NCBI GenBank assembly: GCA_004195335.1
Contig: SDWK01000235.1
Coordinates: 1-21,429, forward strand
DNA: 21,429 bases
DNA from: Shewanella sp.
GTDB taxonomy: Bacteria; Pseudomonadota; Gammaproteobacteria; Enterobacterales; Shewanellaceae
Direction of reading: 5' to 3'
The notes below the pieces were generated by a model. That model saw only the letters and a program-made list of their open reading frames with translations, was not told the origin of the DNA and did not search any database. A program made the position numbers and the translations under genes. The number at the start of each line of letters is the position of its first letter. The stretch's first letter is position 1. This document shows, in pieces, positions 1 through 7,057 of the stretch.

Positions 1-92
1 ATGTAAGTTACAAAAAAGTTTCAGGTAAATGATGAAAAACAGGTGCAGCTATAGCAATGAGGAAATGACACGAGCCCTGTTGAACTTATACT

Positions 93-121
93 GGCAAGTG
101 ACACTCAAGGTATCACTTGCC
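93..121. terminator. Inverted repeat, possible terminator after the M17 gene
   Basis: Arms GGCAAGTGA (93-101) and TCACTTGCC (113-121) are perfectly complementary with an 11-base loop. The repeat lies 15 bases beyond the stop codon of the minus-strand aminopeptidase gene. No clear T-run follows on the minus strand, so it may act as a 3' stabilising hairpin rather than a full intrinsic terminator. The outer bases 1-92 show no feature I can name. Confidence 0.45.
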
Positions 122-135
122 GTTATACGATAACT

Positions 136-1671
136 TTACCCTCGAATGATATGCCTATACAGACCCACCAAAGGTGCAGCTGTCGGTTTTCCGTATTGTG
201 GATGCCCCTCAGTCGCGCTACCCGCTATATCGATATGGGTGTAGGCAAGCGGCATTGTTGCTCCACTTCCATTGAGACTTAAACCAGAGGCTTGCAGAAG
301 AAACGCTGCTGGATATTGATGTCCTCTCGCGGTAACTGAAGAGGGGGCATTATTCGAAGAGAGAATATCTGCGGCGCCAGATGGGTCGACAATCTTAGCA
401 AAGTCTTCTCGACGCAATACCGATTGCTCGATAGGTTCTCCCCAAGCCAAGCCTTCCTTTGCGATGCTCGCAGCTATGCCAGCTTGCTTAGCAACAGCAT
501 TCTCGACCGTAGCGGTATAACCGCCGTAACAGCGGACTACGTGGCCAGTAAGCGTGGCGACAGAAAAGAGTTCAGGTTTTATCGCTTTTTCAGCCTTAAT
601 TCTGAGATGGGACAAGAGATCCGCTAACACTAACCGCCCTTCCGCATCGGTGTTACCGATCCTGACTCTGACACCGGCATGGCTGGTAATGATCTCATCG
701 GTCACAAAGGCTTCACTACCTATACTGTTTCTTACTAAGCCAAGCTCAGCTAGCACTCGAATACCTTTAGGTTTAAGCAAAGATAAGGTTTTCATCAGGC
801 CGGCAACAGCTGCGGCGCCACCTTTATCGCGGCTCATCCCCGCCATGCCACCAGCAACCTTAATGTCTGCACCACCGGTATCATAAACCACACCTTTTCC
901 GGCAAAGAAATAGGTACGTTCGATAGTCCCTTCGCCCACATACTCGAGCTTAACCACGCGTGGCTGATGTCTCGATACCGCAAAAGATGAGCGGCCAACA
1001 GCGCTTAACAAGGGATAATCTCGTTCCAAGACATCTCTATCTTCGATCACGCCGACGTTAAGGCCCGAGTTCCGGTAAGCCGCTACACAGTAGTCGGCAA
1101 ATGCTGGCGCTGACATTCGCTCGGGCTCGGTACCACAAAGATCGCGTGCTAGAGTCCGCCCCGCCTCGATGGCGTTCAGGCTCTGTGATGCTGTAGATGA
1201 GTTGAGCAAGCCGATAGCCTCAAATTCCGGATGGTCCCCTTTCGCTTCGCGAAGTTCAAGTGCCTGCCATAACTCCTGACCGCAGGCAAGAACCGCCACT
1301 TCAGAAGCAAATTGATATCTGGAGTCAATATTTTTCGCCACCAACATTAACGGACGAGTTGCGCCAGCGTCCTTAGCCAGCTTGATACCCAGTCTGGCAG
1401 CATCGGCAAATACCCTGACATCTTCGAAATCATCAACACTGTTTTTCACCGGAGAGATAATCAGACGCCCACCGACTAACCCGGGGGCAAACAGTAAAGT
1501 AGGAGAGTGACCTACGCGCTTATCTACCTTAGCGCCGTGGGCTGCCAATAATGAAATCTCGTCGAAGCCAGTTCGGCTAAGATCAGCAGTCACGACTACG
1601 AGTGCATCCCAGCCACTACCTTCAAAAATTGCATCATCATCTTGTACATCAACAAAATTAACCTGAGCCAT
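136..1671 (-). CDS. M17 (leucyl aminopeptidase) family metallopeptidase
   Basis: Probable cytosolic aminopeptidase that removes N-terminal residues using two metal ions. The 511-residue product has the M17 catalytic half after about residue 190. The expected ligands are visible: D264 in Y-D-T-G-G, K271, D282 in R-D-K-G-G-A-A-A, and D342 and E344 in the family signature NTDAEGRLVLADLL, with the catalytic Arg as R346. The N-terminal half (1-180) diverges from E. coli PepA, and the stretch before the signature lacks the usual A-Y-R-P-G-D motif, so this is a divergent paralogue rather than PepA itself. The start is ATG at 1671 with AAGGA about 9 bases upstream. It is transcribed divergently from pepD. 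No signal peptide is seen. Family membership is firm; substrate preference is unknown. Confidence 0.9.
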   Translation of the reverse strand: MAQVNFVDVQDDDAIFEGSGWDALVVVTADLSRTGFDEISLLAAHGAKVDKRVGHSPTLLFAPGLVGGRLIISPVKNSVDDFEDVRVFADAARLGIKLAKDAGATRPLMLVAKNIDSRYQFASEVAVLACGQELWQALELREAKGDHPEFEAIGLLNSSTASQSLNAIEAGRTLARDLCGTEPERMSAPAFADYCVAAYRNSGLNVGVIEDRDVLERDYPLLSAVGRSSFAVSRHQPRVVKLEYVGEGTIERTYFFAGKGVVYDTGGADIKVAGGMAGMSRDKGGAAAVAGLMKTLSLLKPKGIRVLAELGLVRNSIGSEAFVTDEIITSHAGVRVRIGNTDAEGRLVLADLLSHLRIKAEKAIKPELFSVATLTGHVVRCYGGYTATVENAVAKQAGIAASIAKEGLAWGEPIEQSVLRREDFAKIVDPSGAADILSSNNAPSSVTARGHQYPAAFLLQASGLSLNGSGATMPLAYTHIDIAGSATEGHPQYGKPTAAPLVGLYRHIIRG

Positions 1672-1987
1672 AAACCATCCTTTTGCTTGTGAGATCCTAT
1701 CGATATCATTGCGGGCAATGAATACCGAATCGAATATTGATAGCTTCGAACCTATTTTTATAAATAGTTGTCGAAGTTAAAATCATCTAGTTTGGGCAAA
1801 TAATATGCCCTTAAATCCGCTTCAATGCCAAGCTCTTTTGTTGATAAAAAATTCATTGGCAACTTTCGCTGACACATAAATGGCCAACAGACACCCGCAG
1901 GTGGCACTCCCCCCCTAAAGTCCCCTCATACACTGTGGTAGACTATGGCCATTTTTAGCCTTATCGACTTTAAAAGAGGAGTCATCA
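1672..1987. promoter_or_regulatory. Divergent intergenic region between the M17 gene and pepD
   Basis: These 316 bases separate two divergent peptidase genes and must carry both promoters. I see no open frame of note and no promoter hexamers that I would assign with confidence. Two dyads are visible on the side of the M17 gene: ATTGC-GG-GCAAT at 1708-1719 and a longer imperfect one at 1744-1776, listed separately. A purine-rich AAAAGAGGAG just before 1988 serves as the pepD ribosome binding site. Confidence 0.5.
1744..1776. promoter_or_regulatory. Imperfect dyad in the leader of the M17 gene
   Basis: Outer arms CTTCGA (1744-1749) and TCGAAG (1771-1776) enclose inner arms CTATTT (1752-1757) and AAATAG (1762-1767) with a 4-base loop. 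It lies 73-105 bases upstream of the aminopeptidase start, within its promoter or 5' leader. It could be an operator or an RNA hairpin; the sequence alone does not decide this. Confidence 0.35.
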
Positions 1988-3448
1988 GTGACAGCATTAA
2001 GTCAATTACAACCTCAAGCTCTATGGCAATGGTTCGAACAAATTTGTGCGATTCCCCATCCATCTAAACATGAGCAGGCTTTGAGTCAGCATATTCAAGC
2101 TTGGGCCAAAGATAAGCAACTCGAACTGGTTGAAGATAAAGTCGGTAACCTCATTATTAAGAAGCCTGCCACACCGGGTATGGAAAACCGCAAGGTTGTT
2201 GCCTTGCAAGCTCACATCGATATGGTGCCGCAGAAGAACTCTGATAAGGTGCATGATTTCGAAAAAGATGCCATTAAGCCCTTTATCGATGGTGAATGGG
2301 TAAAGGCAACCGGAACCACTTTAGGTGCCGATAATGGTATAGGAATGGCTTCTGCGTTAGCCATTTTAGGATCAGATGATATTTCTCACGGGCCACTCGA
2401 AGTACTGCTAACCATTGATGAAGAAGCGGGTATGACAGGCGCATTTGGTCTGGAAGCTGGCTACCTTGATGCCGAAATCCTGATTAATACGGATTCCGAG
2501 CAGGAAGGCGAGATCTACATGGGTTGCGCTGGTGGCGTAGATGCACAAATTAGCGTCCCTTTGGTGTGGCAAGCACCAGAGCTTACTAACTCCAGCTACA
2601 CATTAACGCTATCGGGTTTAAAGGGTGGTCACTCAGGGGTAAACATTCATCTGGGGCGCGGTAACGCGAATAAACTGCTGGCTCGTTTCCTATTTAGCCA
2701 TGCTGACGAGTTAGCGTTAGAGTTAACTCACTTCACTGGTGGCTCTTTACGCAACGCGATACCACGTGAAGCGAGTGTCAGTTTCATGCTACCTGGTGAA
2801 AATGTCGCAAAACTCGAAGCTTTGATGGCCGAATATCAAACATTAATCCGCCAGGAATTAGCCATCGCCGATCCGGACATGTTATTAACGTTGACCGAAA
2901 TCCCGGCCGCGACTCAGGTGATGAGTGAAGATGCGCAACAGATGCTTATCGAGCTCTTGCATGCTTGTCCAAACGGCGTGATCCGCATGAGCGATGAAGT
3001 TGAAGGCGTAACTGAAACCTCATTAAATGTTGGCGTGATCAGCACTGAGCGCGACAGTGTACAGATCCTCTGTCTAATCCGTTCATTAATCGATTCGGGC
3101 CGAGAAGAGATTGAAGGCGTATTGACCGCTTTGGCTAACCTTGCGGGTGTCGATGTTGAATTTAGCGGCGCTTACCCAGGTTGGAAACCAGATAGCAGTT
3201 CACCGGTAATGGCATTGGTACGCGAGACCTATGAAAGCATCTACAACAAAGAGCCTGTGATCATGGTTATTCATGCCGGTCTTGAGTGTGGCTTGTTTAA
3301 GAAGCCTTATCCTGAAATGGACATGGTATCGATTGGCCCGACCATTCGTTATCCACACAGCCCAGACGAGAAAGTGTTGATTGAAACTGTGGGTCAGTAC
3401 TATCAACTTTTGCTCGCCGTTCTCGAGCGTATACCAGAGAAAAGTTAA
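1988..3448 (+). CDS. pepD: Aminoacyl-histidine dipeptidase (peptidase D), M20 family
   Basis: Cytosolic zinc dipeptidase that hydrolyses Xaa-His dipeptides such as carnosine and a wide range of unblocked dipeptides. The 486-residue product matches the usual PepD length (about 485). M20 metal ligands are visible: H76 in the A-H-I-D-M-V-P motif, D115 in L-G-A-D-N-G-I-G, the catalytic D-E-E at 144-146, and the N-T-D-S-E segment near residue 168. The lid/dimerisation domain occupies roughly residues 185-395, and the C-terminal ligand His lies near the end in R-Y-P-H-S-P-D-E. I chose GTG at 1988, which sits behind GAGGAG and gives the conserved N-terminus LSQLQPQALWQWFEQIC. It is convergent with dinB; the 66-base gap holds nested inverted repeats. 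Confidence 0.96.
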   Translation: MTALSQLQPQALWQWFEQICAIPHPSKHEQALSQHIQAWAKDKQLELVEDKVGNLIIKKPATPGMENRKVVALQAHIDMVPQKNSDKVHDFEKDAIKPFIDGEWVKATGTTLGADNGIGMASALAILGSDDISHGPLEVLLTIDEEAGMTGAFGLEAGYLDAEILINTDSEQEGEIYMGCAGGVDAQISVPLVWQAPELTNSSYTLTLSGLKGGHSGVNIHLGRGNANKLLARFLFSHADELALELTHFTGGSLRNAIPREASVSFMLPGENVAKLEALMAEYQTLIRQELAIADPDMLLTLTEIPAATQVMSEDAQQMLIELLHACPNGVIRMSDEVEGVTETSLNVGVISTERDSVQILCLIRSLIDSGREEIEGVLTALANLAGVDVEFSGAYPGWKPDSSSPVMALVRETYESIYNKEPVIMVIHAGLECGLFKKPYPEMDMVSIGPTIRYPHSPDEKVLIETVGQYYQLLLAVLERIPEKS

Positions 3449-3460
3449 GCAAAAATAGGT

Positions 3461-3505
3461 TCGAGTGCCTAGATTTTAGATTCTAGGCACTCGAGTCTAG
3501 AATCT
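3461..3505. terminator. Overlapping inverted repeats between convergent pepD and dinB
   Basis: A perfect 13-bp inverted repeat has arms TCGAGTGCCTAGA (3461-3473) and TCTAGGCACTCGA (3482-3494) with an 8-base loop. A second, AGATTCTAG (3479-3487) with CTAGAATCT (3497-3505), shares bases with its right arm, so the two hairpins exclude each other. The first starts 12 bases after the pepD stop, and the dinB stop is at 3515, so the structure can serve both convergent transcripts. Neither side has a strong T-run, so intrinsic termination is plausible but not certain. Confidence 0.6.
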
Positions 3506-3514
3506 AGTTACTTC

Positions 3515-4597
3515 TTAAAAGCTTAGGTCCATCTGGGACTCTCTCACTTCATTCTCTTCGGCAACTTTAATACCTGACTGACTCGCTAAGCCTACCGCAA
3601 CGCCAAGCAATCGAATCCCTCGCCCCTGTTGCCGCTCTAACGCCTGAGAAAGTAGATCATAAAACAGCTTTACCGACACTTCATCACTACGATGCTCTAT
3701 GGTTGTCTGTTTAAAATCATTAAATTTAAGCTTAACGACCTGTTTATGAATGGTGCGCTCTTTGGCGCTACGCTTTATTCGAGTGGCTAACTCCTGGATC
3801 AACTGGGGCATTACGCCCTGGCATTGCTCTAAGCTATAAATATCCTTAGCCAACGTCGTTTCAACGCCCACCGACTTTCGTTCCCTGTTAGGAGAGATAT
3901 GACGGAGATCGATCCCTTGTGAACGTTCAATCAATACGGATCCAAATTTACCAAATCGCTCAATTAACGCCCCTTCAGGATACGTCTGAATATCGCTACA
4001 GGTGATTAAGCCGATGTCTTCAAGTTTTTTGCCGGTAACCTTGCCCACTCCGGGAATTTTTCTCAGAGGTAAATCCTTTACAAAAGCCGGGATCATATTG
4101 GGGGTGATCACATATTGCCCGTTGGGTTTATTCAGATCGGAAGCTATCTTTGCGAGAAACTTAACGGGGGCAATGCCGGCAGAAGCGGTTAAACCCGTGA
4201 GTTCAAATATCTCTTGGCGAATGGCTTCAGCGATTAATGTTGCCGAACCCTGACACTGGGTGCAATCAGTGACATCGAGATAGGCTTCATCGAGTGAGAG
4301 CGGTTCTATCAAATCGGTATAACGAGAGAAAACCTCCCGGATTTGAGTCGATATCTCCTTATAGACTGACATACGTCCCGGCACCAATATCAGATCGGGA
4401 CAGAGTTTTATGGCATAACCCGAGGCCATGGCCGAGCGAACGCCAAATTGCCTGGCTTCATAATTACAGGTACTGATGACGCCACGTCGATCACTTCTCC
4501 CTCCCACAGCAATGGGTTTCCCCCTTAACTCAGGAAAGTCACGCATCTCCACCGCGGCAAAATAACAATCCATATCAACATGAATGATTTTTTTCAC
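3515..4597 (-). CDS. dinB: DNA polymerase IV (Y-family translesion polymerase)
   Basis: Error-prone lesion-bypass polymerase used in the SOS response. The 360-residue product has the usual Pol IV length and order. The palm motif [15 protein letters not shown] supplies the metal ligand D8 and the predicted steric-gate residue F13. The S-L-D-E-A-Y-L-D motif supplies D103 and E104. Helix-hairpin-helix motifs occupy about residues 170-225, the little-finger domain about 230-345, and the protein ends in QMDLSF, which fits the beta-clamp binding motif QxxLxF. The start is GTG at 4597, chosen because it gives the conserved [10 protein letters not shown] start; only a weak Shine-Dalgarno is visible. 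A LexA box lies 37-56 bases upstream, so damage induction is expected. Confidence 0.97.
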   Translation of the reverse strand: MKKIIHVDMDCYFAAVEMRDFPELRGKPIAVGGRSDRRGVISTCNYEARQFGVRSAMASGYAIKLCPDLILVPGRMSVYKEISTQIREVFSRYTDLIEPLSLDEAYLDVTDCTQCQGSATLIAEAIRQEIFELTGLTASAGIAPVKFLAKIASDLNKPNGQYVITPNMIPAFVKDLPLRKIPGVGKVTGKKLEDIGLITCSDIQTYPEGALIERFGKFGSVLIERSQGIDLRHISPNRERKSVGVETTLAKDIYSLEQCQGVMPQLIQELATRIKRSAKERTIHKQVVKLKFNDFKQTTIEHRSDEVSVKLFYDLLSQALERQQGRGIRLLGVAVGLASQSGIKVAEENEVRESQMDLSF

Positions 4598-4633
4598 TTA
4601 ATTAATTTCACAAATAGTACCTATTGATTAAGA

Positions 4634-4653
4634 TACTGTATATTTAAACAGTA
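4634..4653 (-). promoter_or_regulatory. LexA (SOS) box of dinB
   Basis: TACTGTATATTTAAACAGTA has the gammaproteobacterial LexA core CTGT-N8-ACAG with an AT-rich spacer and the flanking TA on each side. It differs from the idealised TACTGTATATATATACAGTA at only two positions. It sits 36 bases upstream of the dinB start codon, the expected place for a repressor site over the promoter. Confidence 0.9.
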
Positions 4654-4680
4654 CTCAAGTAAAAGGGCACAAAAACAGAA

Positions 4681-4698
4681 AGGAGCACTAAGGCTCCT
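4681..4698 (-). terminator. Probable terminator of the 62-residue gene
   Basis: AGGAGC (4681-4686) and GCTCCT (4693-4698) form a 6-bp stem with a 6-base loop. On the minus strand it is followed by a T-rich stretch, TTTCTGTTTTTG. It lies about 115 bases past the stop of the small gene at 4815 and before the dinB promoter, so it would shield dinB from read-through. Confidence 0.55.
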
Positions 4699-4814
4699 CT
4701 CAATATTAGCTTCGCTGAATTGAATTTATCTTAAGTTGGTTTGGATATGTTTTCATCATTCACCGAAGAATATTGATAGGGTAAGCAAGCAGTTGGCAGG
4801 CGAATCGATTGAGG

Positions 4815-5003
4815 TTAGAACTGTTCGTAGATCATCTTAAGCTCATCATCTGTTAACTTTGCCAAGTTTGGTACACAGTCCATAGCCGACCTTGGGTTAG
4901 CAAGCTGACGTTCAAGAGATTCGATACGCAACTTTAAGTTAATGATTAAATCGCTGACATTATCATGTTTTTTCTCAACATATTTGCTATTAATCATTGT
5001 CAT
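4815..5003 (-). CDS. Hypothetical 62-residue protein, probable coiled coil
   Basis: I do not recognise this gene. The product of 62 residues is highly charged and largely helical, with heptad-like hydrophobic spacing over about residues 17-34 (V-S-D-L-I-I-N-L-K-L-R-I-E-S-L-E-R-Q-L). The tail contains LTDDELKMIYEQF, which resembles a short helix-turn segment. It has no signal peptide or membrane segment and one Cys. A good Shine-Dalgarno, GAGGTGAG, stands 4 bases before ATG 5003, and a terminator candidate follows the gene. It sits between dinB and nqrM, a place where those two are often direct neighbours in related bacteria, next to a MITE-like element. It could be a small regulatory or scaffold protein; no function is assigned. 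Confidence 0.65.
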   Translation of the reverse strand: MTMINSKYVEKKHDNVSDLIINLKLRIESLERQLANPRSAMDCVPNLAKLTDDELKMIYEQF

Positions 5004-5037
5004 GCCTCACCTCAAATTAATTCCAAAGGAATAGGTT

Positions 5038-5301
5038 ATACCAATCGATATAAGAAAGTGATCTACTCAGAGTTTTTTTGGCAAACTAATTCAAGGCGAA
5101 TGGACGAGGGAATGGTGATCCCTTCTGAAGTCATTCAACGCAGAAGTAGGCAGCCAAAAACACTCCTGAAAGGCGAGTTTTAGCGCATCCGATGCAGTGT
5201 TAACGAGCTTAAACGTAGAATAACTATGTTCTTCACTCGTTGCCTTGCCTCAAAAGCGCTAAATTCTCGCTGAGCGATCACATCTTTATACCGATTGGTA
5301 T
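5038..5301. repeat. MITE-like element with terminal inverted repeats (full copy)
   Basis: A 264-bp non-coding repeat. The left end reads ATACCAATCGATATAAG and continues A-A-A-G-T-G-A-T-C. The right end read on the other strand is ATACCAATCGGTATAAAG and continues A-T-G-T-G-A-T-C. The ends therefore form an imperfect terminal inverted repeat of about 26 bp. Each end is itself nearly palindromic (TACC-N4-GGTA type). The inner sequence contains a small dyad GCATC-C-GATGC near 5187-5197. There is no transposase gene. The left 120 bp recur at 19682-19804 and a lone end occurs at 7032. Any open frame across it is an accident of the repeat. It looks like a non-autonomous mobile element or a bacterial interspersed mosaic repeat. 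Confidence 0.8.
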
Positions 5302-5498
5302 TAAGGATAAGGAAAGTAACTGAATAAAGCCTGTACAGTGGCTGATATCTTGATGAAAATGTGGATCATTTTGTATCCGGTTTTAGCCTGATAGCGAATG
5401 AAATGGTAGTTAAAAAATTAAGCCGCTTATAGAAATACCGTTTACAGGCCTGATAAGTCGTTCAACCGCCAATAGGCTTTCAAATATGAGCATAAAAA

Positions 5499-5534
5499 AA
5501 GCACCTATTACTAAAAATGTTAGTTAAGGTGCTT
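5499..5534 (-). terminator. Intrinsic terminator of nqrM (end of the nqr-apbE-nqrM group)
   Basis: Arms AAGCACCT (5499-5506) and AGGTGCTT (5527-5534), with a further inner pairing ACTAA/TTAGT, form a long hairpin. On the minus strand it is followed at once by a run of seven or eight T. It lies about 28 bases past the nqrM stop codon. Confidence 0.85.
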
Positions 5535-5562
5535 CATTGTGGTTATACCGAATTAGACCAAA

Positions 5563-5784
5563 CTAAAGAATACGATTCTTATTAAGTTTTTCCAATCGTT
5601 CCGCTTCGGCCATTTTAGCCTTACGGCTTTCACATGGGTCATCGCAATCACACGCTTTCTCAATTCCGAGAGTGCCTAAGCCACCGCAACTACCGGCAAC
5701 GGGTGTACGTTTAACCAGATAACCGATCGACATTAAAAAAAAGAACAGCAGTAACACTACAAACGCCGCTATAAATGTACTCAT
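5563..5784 (-). CDS. nqrM: Na+-NQR maturation factor NqrM
   Basis: Small membrane-anchored Cys-rich protein (formerly DUF539) needed to build active Na+-NQR. Established work on Vibrio NqrM ties it to installing the iron centre held by NqrD and NqrE. The product has 73 residues: one N-terminal membrane helix (about residues 3-23) and then four cysteines, C33, C45, C47 and C51, in GSCGGLGTLGIEKACDCDDP and the following C-E-S-R. The start is ATG at 5784, with GGAG 6 bases upstream; an in-frame GTG at 5799 would lie upstream of that site and is unlikely. It lies about 100 bases after apbE, with a strong terminator behind it. That gap may hold its own promoter, but none could be assigned. Confidence 0.93.
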   Translation of the reverse strand: MSTFIAAFVVLLLFFFLMSIGYLVKRTPVAGSCGGLGTLGIEKACDCDDPCESRKAKMAEAERLEKLNKNRIL

Positions 5785-5887
5785 TATGCACTCCAACACT
5801 AACGTGATTAGAATATTATACCATCAAATCACTATCGAATACGTTAAGGCTATCATCCTGACATACACTTAACGCTTAAAATATGAA

Positions 5888-6907
5888 CTAGTTGTTATCT
5901 AGGAATGGCTTAAAGGCATCACTATAGAAAACGGTAAAGCCGTTATCTTGCTTCTCGATCAACATAATCGCAAGCCCCTCTTGCTTTGCAAGCTCCAGTG
6001 ACGCTTGCGTCCCCATTACCATCATCGCTGTAGCGTAGCCATCGGCAACCATAGACTGCTTGTGAAGCACTGTCACGGATGCTAGACGGTGATTGATCGG
6101 GTAGCCATCTCGCGGATCGATAAGATGCGAGAACTGTCTGCCGTTCTCTTCATAATAATTGCGGTAATCTCCTGAGGTCGCGACTGCGTTATCACCAGGA
6201 GCGATCACCTGCTGTACTTCACGGTCATCTACATCGGGTTGTTCGATAGCCACACGCCATGGCGAGCCATCCATCTTGTCACCATATACGCTGAGCTCTC
6301 CACCGATTTCTACGAGGTAACCTGTTACATGATATTTATCCAATATGCCCGCGACAACATCGACGCCAAAGCCTTTTGCTATTGATGAAAGGTCAACATA
6401 GAGATCTGGATTGGTCTTGCTCAATTTCGAGCCATCAAGTTGCAGATGCTCAATACCCGTTTTAGCTTTGGCTGCTGCGATCACATCTTCACTCGGCAAC
6501 TCAGTTGGACGTTTATCAGGACCAAAGCCCCACAAATTCACCAAAGGCCCTAAGGTGATATCAAGTGCACCATCGGTCACTTCGTAAAGGTGTATCCCTT
6601 CTGCGATCACAAAAGCGGTATCTGCTGACACTGTTATCGTCTCTTCATGACTCATTGAGTTAAAGCGCGACAGCTCAGAGTCGGGACGATAGGTAGACAT
6701 CTGGTCATTGACCTTCTCGAGTGCCAGATCGATTTCAGCTTGTAATAGATTAGCTTCTGGAAGCTGTTCACTAGATACCACTTTTATGTGATACGTTGTG
6801 CCCATGGTGTTACCAGAAAGCGAAATAATTGGTGCAGGTTGACTACAGCCAGAAACAAAAATGGCTAGCCATACAAGGGCTAACCAGTTTACTAAGGTCT
6901 TTATCAT
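5888..6907 (-). CDS. apbE: FAD:protein FMN transferase ApbE (lipoprotein)
   Basis: Transfers FMN from FAD onto a threonine of target flavoproteins by a phosphoester bond. Here the evident targets are NqrB and NqrC, encoded just upstream. The 339-residue product starts with a lipoprotein signal ending in V-S-G-C (Cys21), so it is held at the periplasmic membrane face, where the acceptor sites are exposed. Family motifs in order are GNTMGTTYHIK (residues 32-42), DITLGPLVNLWGFG, DLSSIAKGFGVD, VEIGGELSVYG, the H-L-I-D-P-R-D-G-Y-P segment, and near the C-terminus M-V-A-D-G-Y-A-T-A, which supplies the magnesium-binding Asp and Thr. The start is ATG at 6907 with AGGT just upstream. It is separated from nqrF by a hairpin and a repeat end, so its expression may be partly uncoupled from the pump. 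Confidence 0.95.
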   Translation of the reverse strand: MIKTLVNWLALVWLAIFVSGCSQPAPIISLSGNTMGTTYHIKVVSSEQLPEANLLQAEIDLALEKVNDQMSTYRPDSELSRFNSMSHEETITVSADTAFVIAEGIHLYEVTDGALDITLGPLVNLWGFGPDKRPTELPSEDVIAAAKAKTGIEHLQLDGSKLSKTNPDLYVDLSSIAKGFGVDVVAGILDKYHVTGYLVEIGGELSVYGDKMDGSPWRVAIEQPDVDDREVQQVIAPGDNAVATSGDYRNYYEENGRQFSHLIDPRDGYPINHRLASVTVLHKQSMVADGYATAMMVMGTQASLELAKQEGLAIMLIEKQDNGFTVFYSDAFKPFLDNN

Positions 6908-6963
6908 TTTGACCTAAATCCTTATCACTATAATACTTATGATCTATCCGACACTTGATGAAA

Positions 6964-6990
6964 GAAAGTGAGGATAACTTCCTCACTTTC
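6964..6990 (-). terminator. Hairpin between nqrF and apbE, terminator or attenuator
   Basis: A perfect 11-bp inverted repeat, GAAAGTGAGGA (6964-6974) and TCCTCACTTTC (6980-6990), has a 5-base loop. On the minus strand the stem is followed by only TTTCAT, a short T-run. It lies about 70 bases past the nqrF stop and about 57 bases before the apbE start, so it may end most nqrA-F transcripts while letting some pass into apbE. Confidence 0.7.
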
Positions 6991-7031
6991 TATTTCAAAC
7001 TCGAATGACAACTATCTCAAGATTCAAGCGT

Positions 7032-7057
7032 TTAATACCAATCGGTATAGGATGTAA
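7032..7057. repeat. Solo terminal inverted repeat of the MITE-like family
   Basis: TTAATACCAATCGGTATAGG plus A-T-G-T-A-A repeats the right end of the element at 5038-5301 almost base for base (TTAATACCAATCGGTATAAA then G-A-T-G-T-G-A). No second end or body is visible nearby. It abuts the stop codon of nqrF at 7058-7060. Confidence 0.65.

Noticed and set aside
424..886. Plus-strand open frames within the M17 gene
   Set aside because: They overlap a well-supported M17 gene with all catalytic residues and show no family features.
4965..5183. Open frame of 72 codons on the plus strand
   Set aside because: It begins opposite the start of the 62-residue minus-strand gene and continues through the repeat; the matching peptide at 19743 comes from the other repeat copy. 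It has no ribosome binding site of note.
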